Source: Chthoniobacter sp. (GTDB taxonomy: Bacteria > Verrucomicrobiota > Verrucomicrobiia > Chthoniobacterales > Chthoniobacteraceae). From it: DNA of 15,276 nucleotides. Positions within the stretch are counted from its first letter, which is position 1. Every line of letters begins with the position of its first letter. Made by a program: the position numbers and the translations under genes. This document shows positions 8,401-14,214 of the stretch, piece after piece. The notes under the pieces were generated by a model that saw only the letters and a program-made list of their open reading frames with translations, was not told where the DNA came from and searched no databases. The DNA lies in NCBI GenBank assembly GCA_025352865.1, contig JANXSB010000338.1, forward strand, positions 1 through 15,276, in the 5' to 3' direction.

Positions 8401-11056
8401 CGACATTGAGGAAGCCCGAGTTGACGTTGGTATTGACGTAGCTGTTCGTGCCGGTGAGGACCACGGTGCCCGCGTCGGTGATGTTCAGGTTGCCCACGCC
8501 GGAAATGTTGCCGGAAAGCGCGAGCGTGGTGCCTGCGGCCGGCGCGACATTCGTGGCCGCAATCAGCGCGACCGGGGCCGCGATCGTCTGGGTGCCGCTG
8601 CCGGCTGTCAGGCTGATGAGCGGCGTGCCGGAGCCGTTGTTCATCGTGATGATGTCGCCCGCGCCGCCGCTCAGGATGTAGGGGTTGGCGTTGTCGAAAG
8701 TGATGACACCGACGGTCTTGGCACCGTCCACCGTGACGGTCGCCGGAGCATTCGCGCCGGTGAGCACATTGCCGAAGGTCGCGATTGCACCGAAGCTGTT
8801 CGGCACGCCCGCGGTCCAGTTGGTCCCCGTGTTCCACGAGCCGCCGCCGTTTGTGGCCCATGACGTAATCACCGTGTCGGCGATGCTCAGTTCGATGGTG
8901 GTCGCACCGAGGTTATTGGTGATCGAATAGAGCTTCCCGACCTGGCTGTTGGCGATGGTGAAAGCACTGCTCAGCGTGCCGGTAAAGGAGGTGGTGTAGT
9001 CGAAGAGAGTGTAGGTGCCGTTCGTCGTGAAAGCGGTCGTCCCGCCGGTGTTGTAGAGGTAGAGCCCGGTGTTACTGAGTGTCAGGCCGCTGGTGCTGAT
9101 GTTAATGATGTCGTGGCCCGCGTTGAGTGTGGGCGCTCCGCCAAACTCGAAGTCCACGTTACTGCCCGCGTTGAGCGTGAGCGTGGGGACGGTGAGCGTG
9201 CCTTCGGCGAGGCTGAGCGCGGTGAGGTGGCCGCCGGTGTTGACCGCAAATGCGCTGCTGTAACTGCCGCTCGCGGCGAGCACGCCCGCGTTCACGCTCG
9301 TCGTGCCGGTGTGCAGATTCGCGCCGGTGAGCGAGAGCGTGCCGTTGCCGATTTTCGTCAGACCGCCGGTCGTCGCAGCCGAGCCGCCGGAGAGCGTGAG
9401 GATCGTGCTGGCCGTGGGCACGTCGAAGATCGCGCTCTGGCCGGCATTGGCGGTGAAGCTGCGATTCATCGCAATGCTTCCGCCGGTGTACTGGAGCGTG
9501 CCGCCGTTGAAGACGAGGTTCCCCGCCGCGCTCGACGATGCGCCGAGGGTGCTGGCCGCGCCGCCGTCCGCGAGCGCCCCCACGCTCAAGGTTCCCGCCG
9601 TGATCGTGGTCGCGCCGCCGTACGCGCTTGCCGTGGACGCGAGCGTGACCGTGCCCGCCCCGAGCTTGGTAAAACCGCCGACGCCGTTCAGTCCCTGCGT
9701 GATCGTGTCGCTGAAGGTGTTCGAGTCGAATTTCGCGCCGCCCGCCTTGATCTCGATATTGGCGCTGCCCAAGCCGAGGAAGAAATCCGCCGAGCCGGCG
9801 AGCGCTTTCAACGTGCCGCCGTCGAGGTTGATCTTCGCCGTGGAGCCAGCGTTCGATTTCTGGATGAAGTTCGCCGCGAGCGTTCCGCCGTTCAGGTTGA
9901 TCGTCCCGTTGCCAGTCGCGGTGTGGCCGATGCGCAGACCTTGCGTGGAGTTCACGTTGACCGCGCCCGTGCCGCTGACTGTCAGCGTGCCCGTCCCTTC
10001 CTCGCCAATAAGCATCGAAGTCGTGTTGTCCGTGTGGTTCACCGAACCGCTGCTGACCGTCATCGTACCGGTGCCGCCGACAAAGCGACCGACCGACAGC
10101 CATCCGGTGCTGTTCATCGTACCGCCGGTCACGTTCATGGTGCCGGTGCCCGAGGCTCCCACTTGGAAACTCCCGGTCTTATTCAAAGTGCCGGCGCTCA
10201 AAATGTAAGTGCCGGTCGAGCCGGCGTTGGCACCGATCTTGGTTTCGTCCGCTCCCGTGACGATGTTCGCAATGCCGCCGGATTGATTGAAAATACCGAT
10301 GTAATCCTTGCCGACCCAGACGTTGCGGGCGTTCAGGGTTCCGCCGCTCAGATTGTACGTTCCGCTCGACGACCCACCGGCGCTGCCTCCCTCATTGCTC
10401 CCCAGCCACAGCCGGCCATTGGCGTCGGTCGCAGCCTGGGTCACAGTCCCGCCCGTCTGGTTGACCACGCCGGTCGATCCGCCGGTACCGTTCACAGTCT
10501 CCCCGATAATCAGCCATCCGCTCGCGTTCACGTTACCGTTGTTCACATTCAGAGTGCCGTTGCCGCCCCTTGTGCCGACCGAGAAATCGCTCGACGCCGT
10601 CACCGTGCCTGTCGAGTTCATCGTCATCGTGCCCGCCCCGCCACCCGCCGCATCGCGGCGACCGCCGAGATAGATGAGGCCCGTGCTCATATTGGTGCTA
10701 CCCGACATATCCCATGTGCCGGTGCCGCCATTCACACCGATGAATGACCATCCGGTATTGGCATGGTTGCCCGCCGTCTGATTGACGTGGCCCACCGTGC
10801 CCGCGCCACTGCCGACGAACACATCCTGAATTGAATTGGTCGTGCTCGTGATGTTCGCCGTGCCCCCGTTGTTGATGAACGCAAAGTTCCCGCCGCCGCC
10901 GCCGGGGACGCCTCCGGTCCAGTTGGCGGCTGTCGCCCAATTGCTGGTTCCGGCGGTCCAGGTGAAATTGGCCGCCTGCACCGGGACGAGGCTGATGAGC
11001 AGGGCGGACGCCGAGGTGGCGAGGATGCGGCGGGAGAGGGCGGAGCGGGTTTTCAT
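5468..11056 (-). CDS. Giant PEP-CTERM surface protein with T5SS/PEP-CTERM-associated and PATR repeats
   Basis: The protein has 1862 residues from the ATG at 11054-11056 and is very rich in Gly, Thr, Asn, Ser and Ala. Residues 1-28 are a signal peptide (MKTRSALSRR, hydrophobic core, VQA before the cut). A Trp-rich module (about 29-60) leads into about 12 short IGxxGxGTxNxxGG repeats (about 76-395). PATR-like strands follow (GGFTKLGAGTVTL near 455, GGLTKIGNGTLSL near 562). A second Trp-rich module (about 731-768) comes next, then more PATR-like strands and about 19 further short repeats (about 1000-1515). The end holds a duplicated GGxGY module (about 1575-1647), PATR (near 1660) and the signal VPEPGSLALL plus an Arg tail. 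The fold is expected to be a beta-helix. PEP-CTERM proteins are cut by an exosortase and released or anchored outside; no exosortase is in the window. A start at 11084-11086 would add 10 residues and spoil the signal peptide. It is likely a surface or matrix protein; its partner is unknown. Confidence 0.9.
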   Translation of the reverse strand: MKTRSALSRRILATSASALLISLVPVQAANFTWTAGTSNWATAANWTGGVPGGGGGNFAFINNGGTANITSTTNSIQDVFVGSGAGTVGHVNQTAGNHANTGWSFIGVNGGTGTWDMSGSTNMSTGLIYLGGRRDAAGGGAGTMTMNSTGTVTASSDFSVGTRGGNGTLNVNNGNVNASGWLIIGETVNGTGGSTGVVNQTGGTVTQAATDANGRLWLGSNEGGSAGGSSSGTYNLSGGTLNARNVWVGKDYIGIFNQSGGIANIVTGADETKIGANAGSTGTYILSAGTLNKTGSFQVGASGTGTMNVTGGTMNSTGWLSVGRFVGGTGTMTVSSGSVNHTDNTTSMLIGEEGTGTLTVSGTGAVNVNSTQGLRIGHTATGNGTINLNGGTLAANFIQKSNAGSTAKINLDGGTLKALAGSADFFLGLGSANIEIKAGGAKFDSNTFSDTITQGLNGVGGFTKLGAGTVTLASTASAYGGATTITAGTLSVGALADGGAASTLGASSSAAGNLVFNGGTLQYTGGSIAMNRSFTANAGQSAIFDVPTASTILTLSGGSAATTGGLTKIGNGTLSLTGANLHTGTTSVNAGVLAASGSYSSAFAVNTGGHLTALSLAEGTLTVPTLTLNAGSNVDFEFGGAPTLNAGHDIINISTSGLTLSNTGLYLYNTGGTTAFTTNGTYTLFDYTTSFTGTLSSAFTIANSQVGKLYSITNNLGATTIELSIADTVITSWATNGGGSWNTGTNWTAGVPNSFGAIATFGNVLTGANAPATVTVDGAKTVGVITFDNANPYILSGGAGDIITMNNGSGTPLISLTAGSGTQTIAAPVALIAATNVAPAAGTTLALSGNISGVGNLNITDAGTVVLTGTNSYVNTNVNSGFLNVGTGGTTGSLGTGPVTLGAGTLMTFNRSDDISLGNNLSGTGAVTHAGAGTITYTGSATYTGATVLSAGPFINEGTINGTASLDVENATTLRLASSTTVAGPVTVANNAGVTASLDIQGSSTAVVTGALTVAGGAGSTGSLSISGTGSLTSGTARIGRGGSGSLTINGGSVAAANLYVGDTSDGAFTLISGSETSTQTYVGESSGATGTVNMLAGTLTTNQWTVIGDLNGSTGIVNQGGGKWNQNHTDWLSIGQNGNGTYAMSGTAVLNDPGVVDTSNRSTNQGNVTVGRWGTGVGKWTLTDTATAHIRELLVGGDAGSNGEVDINGTSLVDSSYDFHIGNSGTGLVNINGGTLNTTSGWTQIGINATGNGTLNVTAGSVAAREYLVGGAGIGTVTVSGGTLTANQRFTLGEGATGRGILTTSGTGVANFTLSFDVGRNGFGLANIGGGSVVTITNGFSVGNMGTSQGYVFQTGGTVNPSGGGDWRIGGAAFSNTPADITPAVITAAAASIGIYNLSGGTFNTNHNFQIGAYGSGEINISGAGVVSITGGFPVVGRFAGGFGVLDVSGGSFTDNSNNRLIIGEEGTGILNVRGGTVAQNSANTVNAVTIGNTATGNGTVNLLGGTLGTLSIGTANAAAISTLNFNGGTLKATGSNATFVQGLTKAYVYSGGGTIDTQANSVTIAQNLLAPTGSGLTGITVTSGGAGYQAAPIVKITGGGGTGATAIATLDNAGLVNGILITNPGVDYTSAPTVTLVGGAPTTAAVLDPATFAANPAGGLTKISSGTLALTGVNTFNGATISGGILNANADTALGAAAGSVTVSNGATLQAGGTLTTAARTITLGTGGGRIDTNGNAVNLNAGSTVTGTTLTKIGAGALTLAGTQTYATLNANGGVTNVRSALGTGASTLNASATTNIFASQTLAALTIADGVEVTFGDGLPFAAEPEKFGAPALVPEPGSLALLMVGALGCLSRRRRSR
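5471..5545 (-). other. PEP-CTERM exosortase sorting signal
   Basis: The last 25 residues (1838-1862) read VPEPGSLALLMVGALGCLSR followed by RRRSR. This is the tripartite signal of the family: a Pro-Glu-Pro motif, a short hydrophobic span and a basic tail. It marks the protein for processing by an exosortase at the inner membrane. Confidence 0.93.
6510..8060 (-). repeat. Second block of T5SS/PEP-CTERM-associated short repeats (about 19 units)
   Basis: Units of roughly 20-30 residues follow the pattern (I/V)GxxGxGTxNxxGGTxN, for example IGNSGTGLVNINGGTLN, IGINATGNGTLNVTAGSVA and VGRNGFGLANIGGGSVV. The DNA copies are diverged, so this is an old protein repeat array and not a recent tandem DNA expansion. 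Boundaries are approximate. Confidence 0.75.
9870..10830 (-). repeat. First block of T5SS/PEP-CTERM-associated short repeats (about 12 units)
   Basis: These are the same repeat type as the second block, for example VGTRGGNGTLNVNNGNVN, IGANAGSTGTYILSAGTLN and VGASGTGTMNVTGGTMN. The last three units (VGRFVGG..., IGEEGTG..., IGHTATGNGT...) are matched in the same order by the last three units of the second block. Boundaries are approximate. Confidence 0.75.
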
Positions 11057-11104
11057 AAAAATGGGGTTGCGGGCGAATGTTTCCATTACGCGCCCAAATC
11101 GCTT

Positions 11105-11142
11105 CCGCCATAAGCGGCGTCCACATTTTCCTATTGAAAATG
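11105..11142 (-). promoter_or_regulatory. Two small hairpins in the leader of the PEP-CTERM gene
   Basis: CATTTTC (11124-11130) pairs perfectly with GAAAATG (11136-11142) around a 5-nt loop. Beside it CCGC (11105-11108) pairs with GCGG (11114-11117). They lie 49-86 bases before the ATG, in a 219-bp leader region where the promoter must also be. I could not pick a convincing -35/-10 pair. They could be an operator or an RNA structure, or chance. Confidence 0.3.
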
Positions 11143-11231
11143 CGACATCGGTGACGGGCGTAACTTTTTTTGGGCGCGGCCTTTCGGCACGATGGAACTG
11201 AAGCACCGCCCGCGGCCCGGACCAATGAGAT

Positions 11232-11262
11232 CGCGCGCATTTGATGTGAGCTTTTGCGCGCG
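11232..11262 (-). terminator. Possible stem-loop after the metalloprotease gene
   Basis: A perfect 8-bp GC stem (CGCGCGCA 11232-11239 with TGCGCGCG 11255-11262) encloses a 15-nt loop and begins 13 nt after the stop at 11276. There is no T-run after it on the - strand, so it is not a standard Rho-independent terminator. It may only pause transcription or protect the 3' end. Confidence 0.3.
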
Positions 11263-11275
11263 GCGGGAGTCGTGC

Positions 11276-12121
11276 CTACCCGGGTTCGCGCACGCCGAAG
11301 ACCGCGCCGACGCGGGCGATGAAGGCGTGATGCGCGGCGGGCGCGGCGGCCTGCCAGTCGGCGAGCTTGCGGGCAAAGAGCTTCCCTTTCACGCGGGGGC
11401 CGTGGTTGAGAAAGGTCACGGCCTCCCAGTTTTCCGGTGCGGCCTCGAAGAGCGGCAGGAGCTGCGTCGCCACGATGACATCCTTCTCGCGCAGGGCGGC
11501 ATTCGCGCGCATGGAGTTTTCGTTTTGCGCGAACCACGCCGCGAAAGTCTGGCCGACGGGAAGCTGGTGCTCGCGCTGCGCGAGACGGTCCGCGGCGTAG
11601 CGGGCGAGGGCCGCGGAGTAGCCGCGCCAGTTGGGATACGGCGGGTGCGTTTTCCACGTCTCGGCCATGTGGCGCAGGGCGAAAAGCGACGCCGTTTCGC
11701 AGAGCGATTCCTCGAACCACAGATTCGCGTGCTGCGGCTCGTGCCAGCCGCGCATGCCCGCCTCGCTGTGCTGCGCGAGCGCGTGGCAGAACTCGTGGGC
11801 GAATTGAAATGCGAACTGCGACCAGCGCGGATTCTCCGCCGCCAGCCCGATGGAAATGCGCCCGTCCGGCGCGCGTCCGAAATCCGTCTGCGGAAAATCC
11901 GTGCGGTGGTAAATGCGGATGCCGTCGATGCGGCTGTGCGGGCACCATTTCCAAATCTCGCCCGCCGCCGACTCCGCGACCTTCGCAATGTCCGCCGGCC
12001 CCGCCTGCCCCCACGCGCCGCGCTCGACGCCGATCCGCACCTCCGCCGCCGGCTCCGCGTGCAGCGCGGACGGCAGCGCGAGCAATGGGAGCGTGCGGAG
12101 GAAATGGCGGCGCGTGAACAT
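11276..12121 (-). CDS. Tat-exported putative zinc metallopeptidase (HExxH)
   Basis: The protein has 281 residues. The N-terminus MFTRRHFLRTLPLLALPSAL fits a twin-arginine signal (TRRHFL), with likely cleavage after LHA at residue 22, so the protein should be exported folded. HEFCH at residues 109-113 is an HExxH zinc-binding motif with Glu110 as the probable catalytic base. WFEESLCE (135-142) resembles the downstream glutamate helix of gluzincins (WLNEGLAE in Peptidase_MA-type enzymes), which makes Glu138, 25 residues on, the likely third ligand. I do not recognise a named family and the substrate is unknown. The gene diverges from the TerC-family gene across 154 bp and lies upstream of the PEP-CTERM gene on the same strand, 219 bp from its start. 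No Shine-Dalgarno is present; the leader is C/T-rich. Confidence 0.8.
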   Translation of the reverse strand: MFTRRHFLRTLPLLALPSALHAEPAAEVRIGVERGAWGQAGPADIAKVAESAAGEIWKWCPHSRIDGIRIYHRTDFPQTDFGRAPDGRISIGLAAENPRWSQFAFQFAHEFCHALAQHSEAGMRGWHEPQHANLWFEESLCETASLFALRHMAETWKTHPPYPNWRGYSAALARYAADRLAQREHQLPVGQTFAAWFAQNENSMRANAALREKDVIVATQLLPLFEAAPENWEAVTFLNHGPRVKGKLFARKLADWQAAAPAAHHAFIARVGAVFGVREPG

Positions 12122-12275
12122 GGGGAATGGAAGATGGAAAATGGCGAAGTGCCGGCGGCGGTGGCGAGCCGGATTTTTCCCTCACGACCCGAGCCGCGCG
12201 CCCGCAATTTTCCATTTTCCATTTTCAATCCTCAATTTTCATTCACCCTCCGCCTTCCGCCTTTTCCCTCTCCCC
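12122..12275. repeat. Divergent intergenic region with degenerate GGAAAATGG inverted repeat
   Basis: ATGGAAAATGG (12134-12144) is repeated inverted as CCATTTTCCAT (12212-12222). Related ATTTTC and GGAATGG words extend both arms (about 12124-12144 and 12206-12240). The spacer is GC-rich. This type of GGAAAATGGAAAATGG repeat looks like a dispersed intergenic element. It sits where the promoters of both the metalloprotease and TerC genes should be, and it supplies part of the leader just before the metalloprotease ATG. Confidence 0.6.
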
Positions 12276-13007
12276 ATGCCGCTCACCGACCCGCAATTCT
12301 GGATCAGCCTCCTCACGCTCACCGTGCTCGAGATCGTCCTCGGCATCGACAACATCATCTTCATCTCGATCCTCGCCGGAAAGCTCCCCGCCCCGCAGCA
12401 GCGCCGCGCACGCACGGTCGGCCTGATGATTGCGCTCATCGCCCGCGTCGCCCTGCTGTGCTCGATTTTCTGGCTCACGAAACTCACCGGCGAACTCTTC
12501 CGCGTCTTTGCGCATCCGGTCTCGGGCCGCGACCTCGTGATGCTCGGCGGCGGGCTTTTTCTGCTTTGGAAAAGTGTCCACGAAATCCACGGCAGCCTCG
12601 AGGGCGAGGACCACGCGCAGTCCGCGAAAGGCGGGGCGACGCTCGCCAGCGTCATCGCGCAGATCGTGGTCATCGACATCGTGTTCTCGATTGATTCCGT
12701 GGTCACCGCCGTGGGCCTCGCCCAGCGCATCGAGGTGATGATCGCCGCCGTGGTCCTCGCCATGCTCGTGATGCTCGCGGCCAGCGGTGCGATCAGCGCG
12801 TTTGTGAACCGCCACCCCACGATCAAGATGCTCGCGCTGTCCTTTCTGCTGCTCGTCGGCGTCGTGCTCATCGCCGACGGCTGCGGACAGCACATCGAGA
12901 AAGGCTACATCTATTTCGCCATGGCCTTCTCCTTCGCCGTCGAGCTGATGAATATCAAAATGCGCGCTCGCCGCGTGCAGCCGGTGGATCTGCGCTCGGA
13001 GTATTAG
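12276..13007 (+). CDS. TerC/YgdQ-family integral membrane protein
   Basis: The protein has 243 residues, the length of the short TerC-family members such as E. coli YgdQ, which it resembles along its whole length. About seven hydrophobic segments are visible. Two signature acidic motifs lie in membrane segments: EIVLGIDNIIFISI (residues 19-32; Glu19, Asp25, Asn26) and DIVFSIDSVVTAVG (134-147; Asp134, Asp140). Also typical are RHPTIKMLALSFL (169-181) and KGYIYFAMAFSFAVE (209-223). Members of this superfamily are linked to manganese or other metal-ion export, or to metal loading of exported enzymes; the role of the YgdQ branch itself is not settled. The ATG at 12276 is chosen because membrane segment 1 starts directly after it and because the upstream open frame runs through the repeat region. 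The stop overlaps the convergent rsmI stop by 4 nt. The leader is C/T-rich without a Shine-Dalgarno. Confidence 0.93.
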   Translation: MPLTDPQFWISLLTLTVLEIVLGIDNIIFISILAGKLPAPQQRRARTVGLMIALIARVALLCSIFWLTKLTGELFRVFAHPVSGRDLVMLGGGLFLLWKSVHEIHGSLEGEDHAQSAKGGATLASVIAQIVVIDIVFSIDSVVTAVGLAQRIEVMIAAVVLAMLVMLAASGAISAFVNRHPTIKMLALSFLLLVGVVLIADGCGQHIEKGYIYFAMAFSFAVELMNIKMRARRVQPVDLRSEY

Positions 13008-13672
13008 CCCTCGGTGGGGCTGACGAGGAAGACGATCTCGCCTTTCACCGGCTTGGCGGAGTAGTGCGCGAGCAGTTCCGCGCCGGTGCCGATGCGGTAT
13101 TCTTCAAACTGTTTCGACAGCTCCCGCGCGACGCACAGCGCGCGCTCGGGGAGATGCTGCGCGCAGACGGCGAGCGTTTTCAGCAGGCGGTGCGGCGACT
13201 CGAAAAATACGCTGGTCACGTCGCGCGCGGCGGCGGCGCGCAGGTCGCGCTCGCGCCCGCCGCTTTTCACCGGGAGGAAGCCGCCGTAGAAAAACTGCTC
13301 CGCCGGAAACCCGCTGCCGACGAGCGCCGTGAGCACCGCGCTCGCGCCGGGCAGAATGGTGTACGGCAGCCCGCGCGCGATGCACGCGCGGAGCAGCCGG
13401 TGGCCGGGATCGCTGATGCCGGGCAGCCCCGCGTCGGTGATGAGCGCGATGTTTTTTCCGGCGGCGAGATCCTCGATGAGTTCGGCGGTGCGCCGCGCCT
13501 CGTTGTGCTCGTGGTAGCTGACGAGCGGTTTCGCGATTTGAAAATGGCGCAGCAGATTTCCCGAATGCCGCGTGTCCTCGCACGCGATCACGTCCGCGCT
13601 TTTCAAAACCTCCAGCGCGCGAAGCGTGATGTCGCCGAGATTCCCGATGGGTGTGGGGATGAGGGTGAGCAC
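13004..13672 (-). CDS. rsmI: 16S rRNA (cytidine-1402 2'-O)-methyltransferase RsmI
   Basis: The protein has 222 residues and starts with GTG at 13670-13672. It belongs to the tetrapyrrole-methylase-fold SAM enzymes and modifies the ribose of C1402 in the ribosomal P site. Family signatures are TPIGNLGDIT (7-16), CEDTR (31-35), SYHEHNE (52-58), ITDAGLPGISDPG (78-90), LPGASA (107-112), ESPHR (158-162), RELSKQFEE (183-191) and KGEIVFLV (200-207). E. coli RsmI is about 286 residues; this one stops just after the catalytic core and lacks the small C-terminal helical domain. The ending is natural and not a visible frameshift. It lies 17 bp after the LptE-type gene on the same strand, so it is probably the last gene of that operon. 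Its stop overlaps the TerC-family stop. Confidence 0.95.
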   Translation of the reverse strand: MLTLIPTPIGNLGDITLRALEVLKSADVIACEDTRHSGNLLRHFQIAKPLVSYHEHNEARRTAELIEDLAAGKNIALITDAGLPGISDPGHRLLRACIARGLPYTILPGASAVLTALVGSGFPAEQFFYGGFLPVKSGGRERDLRAAAARDVTSVFFESPHRLLKTLAVCAQHLPERALCVARELSKQFEEYRIGTGAELLAHYSAKPVKGEIVFLVSPTEG

Positions 13673-13689
13673 ACCGCTTTTTTCCCGCC

Positions 13690-14214
13690 CTACCAGCCCT
13701 CCGACAACTGGCTGACCATTTCCGTGGCGAGCTGCTCGGCGGCGAGGGGAAAGGCCTGGCGCTCGTCCTGCGTGATGTCGGCGGCGATGGCGTCGGTGCC
13801 GCTGACGAAGAAGCTGGTCTGGCCAAAGGCCGTGCGGCGGAAAAGCACGGCACCGGTGCGGCGGTCGGTCACATCATAGTGGCAGCGGATCGAGAGGACG
13901 AATTCGCGGGTCAGGAGGACGTTGCCGCGGACGGAGCGCGAGGGTCGGCGGATGACTTCATCGAGGTGTCCCTGGACGATGGCGTCGGCGCTGTTGTCGC
14001 GGGCGATTTTGTAAGTGCCGTCCTGCTGAATCTGCTTGATGACGGCGGTGGCGAGGAGGACTTCGACGTGCGGGAGGAGCGTCTCGTTTTTGAAGCTCGG
14101 CACGGCGATGGTGTTCACTGCGGCCATGCGTGTGGGTTTGACCGGCCCGACGTGATAGCCCGCGCAACTGCTGAGGACGAGGGCGGCGAACGGAAGGAGG
14201 AAGGCGAATCTCAT
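13690..14214 (-). CDS. lptE: LptE-type LPS-assembly lipoprotein
   Basis: The protein has 174 residues. A lipoprotein signal peptide ends in LSSC, with Cys17 as the lipidated residue, and is followed by AGYHVG, like the Cys-Gly-Tyr-His start typical of LptE. The body (AVPSFKNETLLPHVEVLLATAV at 38-59, then a beta-strand region with RPSRSVRGNV and LLTREFVLSIRCHYDV, then a C-terminal amphipathic helix) fits the family. LptE plugs the LptD outer-membrane translocon that inserts lipopolysaccharide. The ATG overlaps the stop of the upstream BamD-like gene (ATGA), which suggests translational coupling. No Shine-Dalgarno is present. Sequence identity within this family is low, so the call rests on the lipobox, the N-terminal motif, the size and the neighbours. 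Confidence 0.8.
   Translation of the reverse strand: MRFAFLLPFAALVLSSCAGYHVGPVKPTRMAAVNTIAVPSFKNETLLPHVEVLLATAVIKQIQQDGTYKIARDNSADAIVQGHLDEVIRRPSRSVRGNVLLTREFVLSIRCHYDVTDRRTGAVLFRRTAFGQTSFFVSGTDAIAADITQDERQAFPLAAEQLATEMVSQLSEGW

Noticed and set aside
7670..8863. Another + strand open frame (397 codons) inside the PEP-CTERM gene
   Set aside because: Same reason: Arg/Gly/Ala-rich shadow of a GC-rich coding strand with no recognisable motif.
5700..10700. CRISPR-like or tandem DNA repeat array
   Set aside because: The repeated words are diverged, have no constant repeat or spacer length, and stay in one coding frame, so they are protein repeats.
9113..10747. Long open frame on the + strand (544 codons) opposite the PEP-CTERM gene
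   Set aside because: Its product is Arg/Ala/Glu-rich low-complexity sequence without domains. It mirrors the Gly/Thr/Asn repeats of the opposite strand, whose protein has a signal peptide, known repeats and a sorting signal.
11057..11206. Upstream extension of the PEP-CTERM protein (starts at 11206 or 11086)
   Set aside because: Both put a basic or unrelated stretch before the hydrophobic signal. The ATG at 11056 gives a textbook n-region.
11913..12275. Upstream extension of the TerC-family frame
   Set aside because: It would add 121 residues over the metalloprotease gene and the repeat region, and the family starts directly at membrane segment 1.
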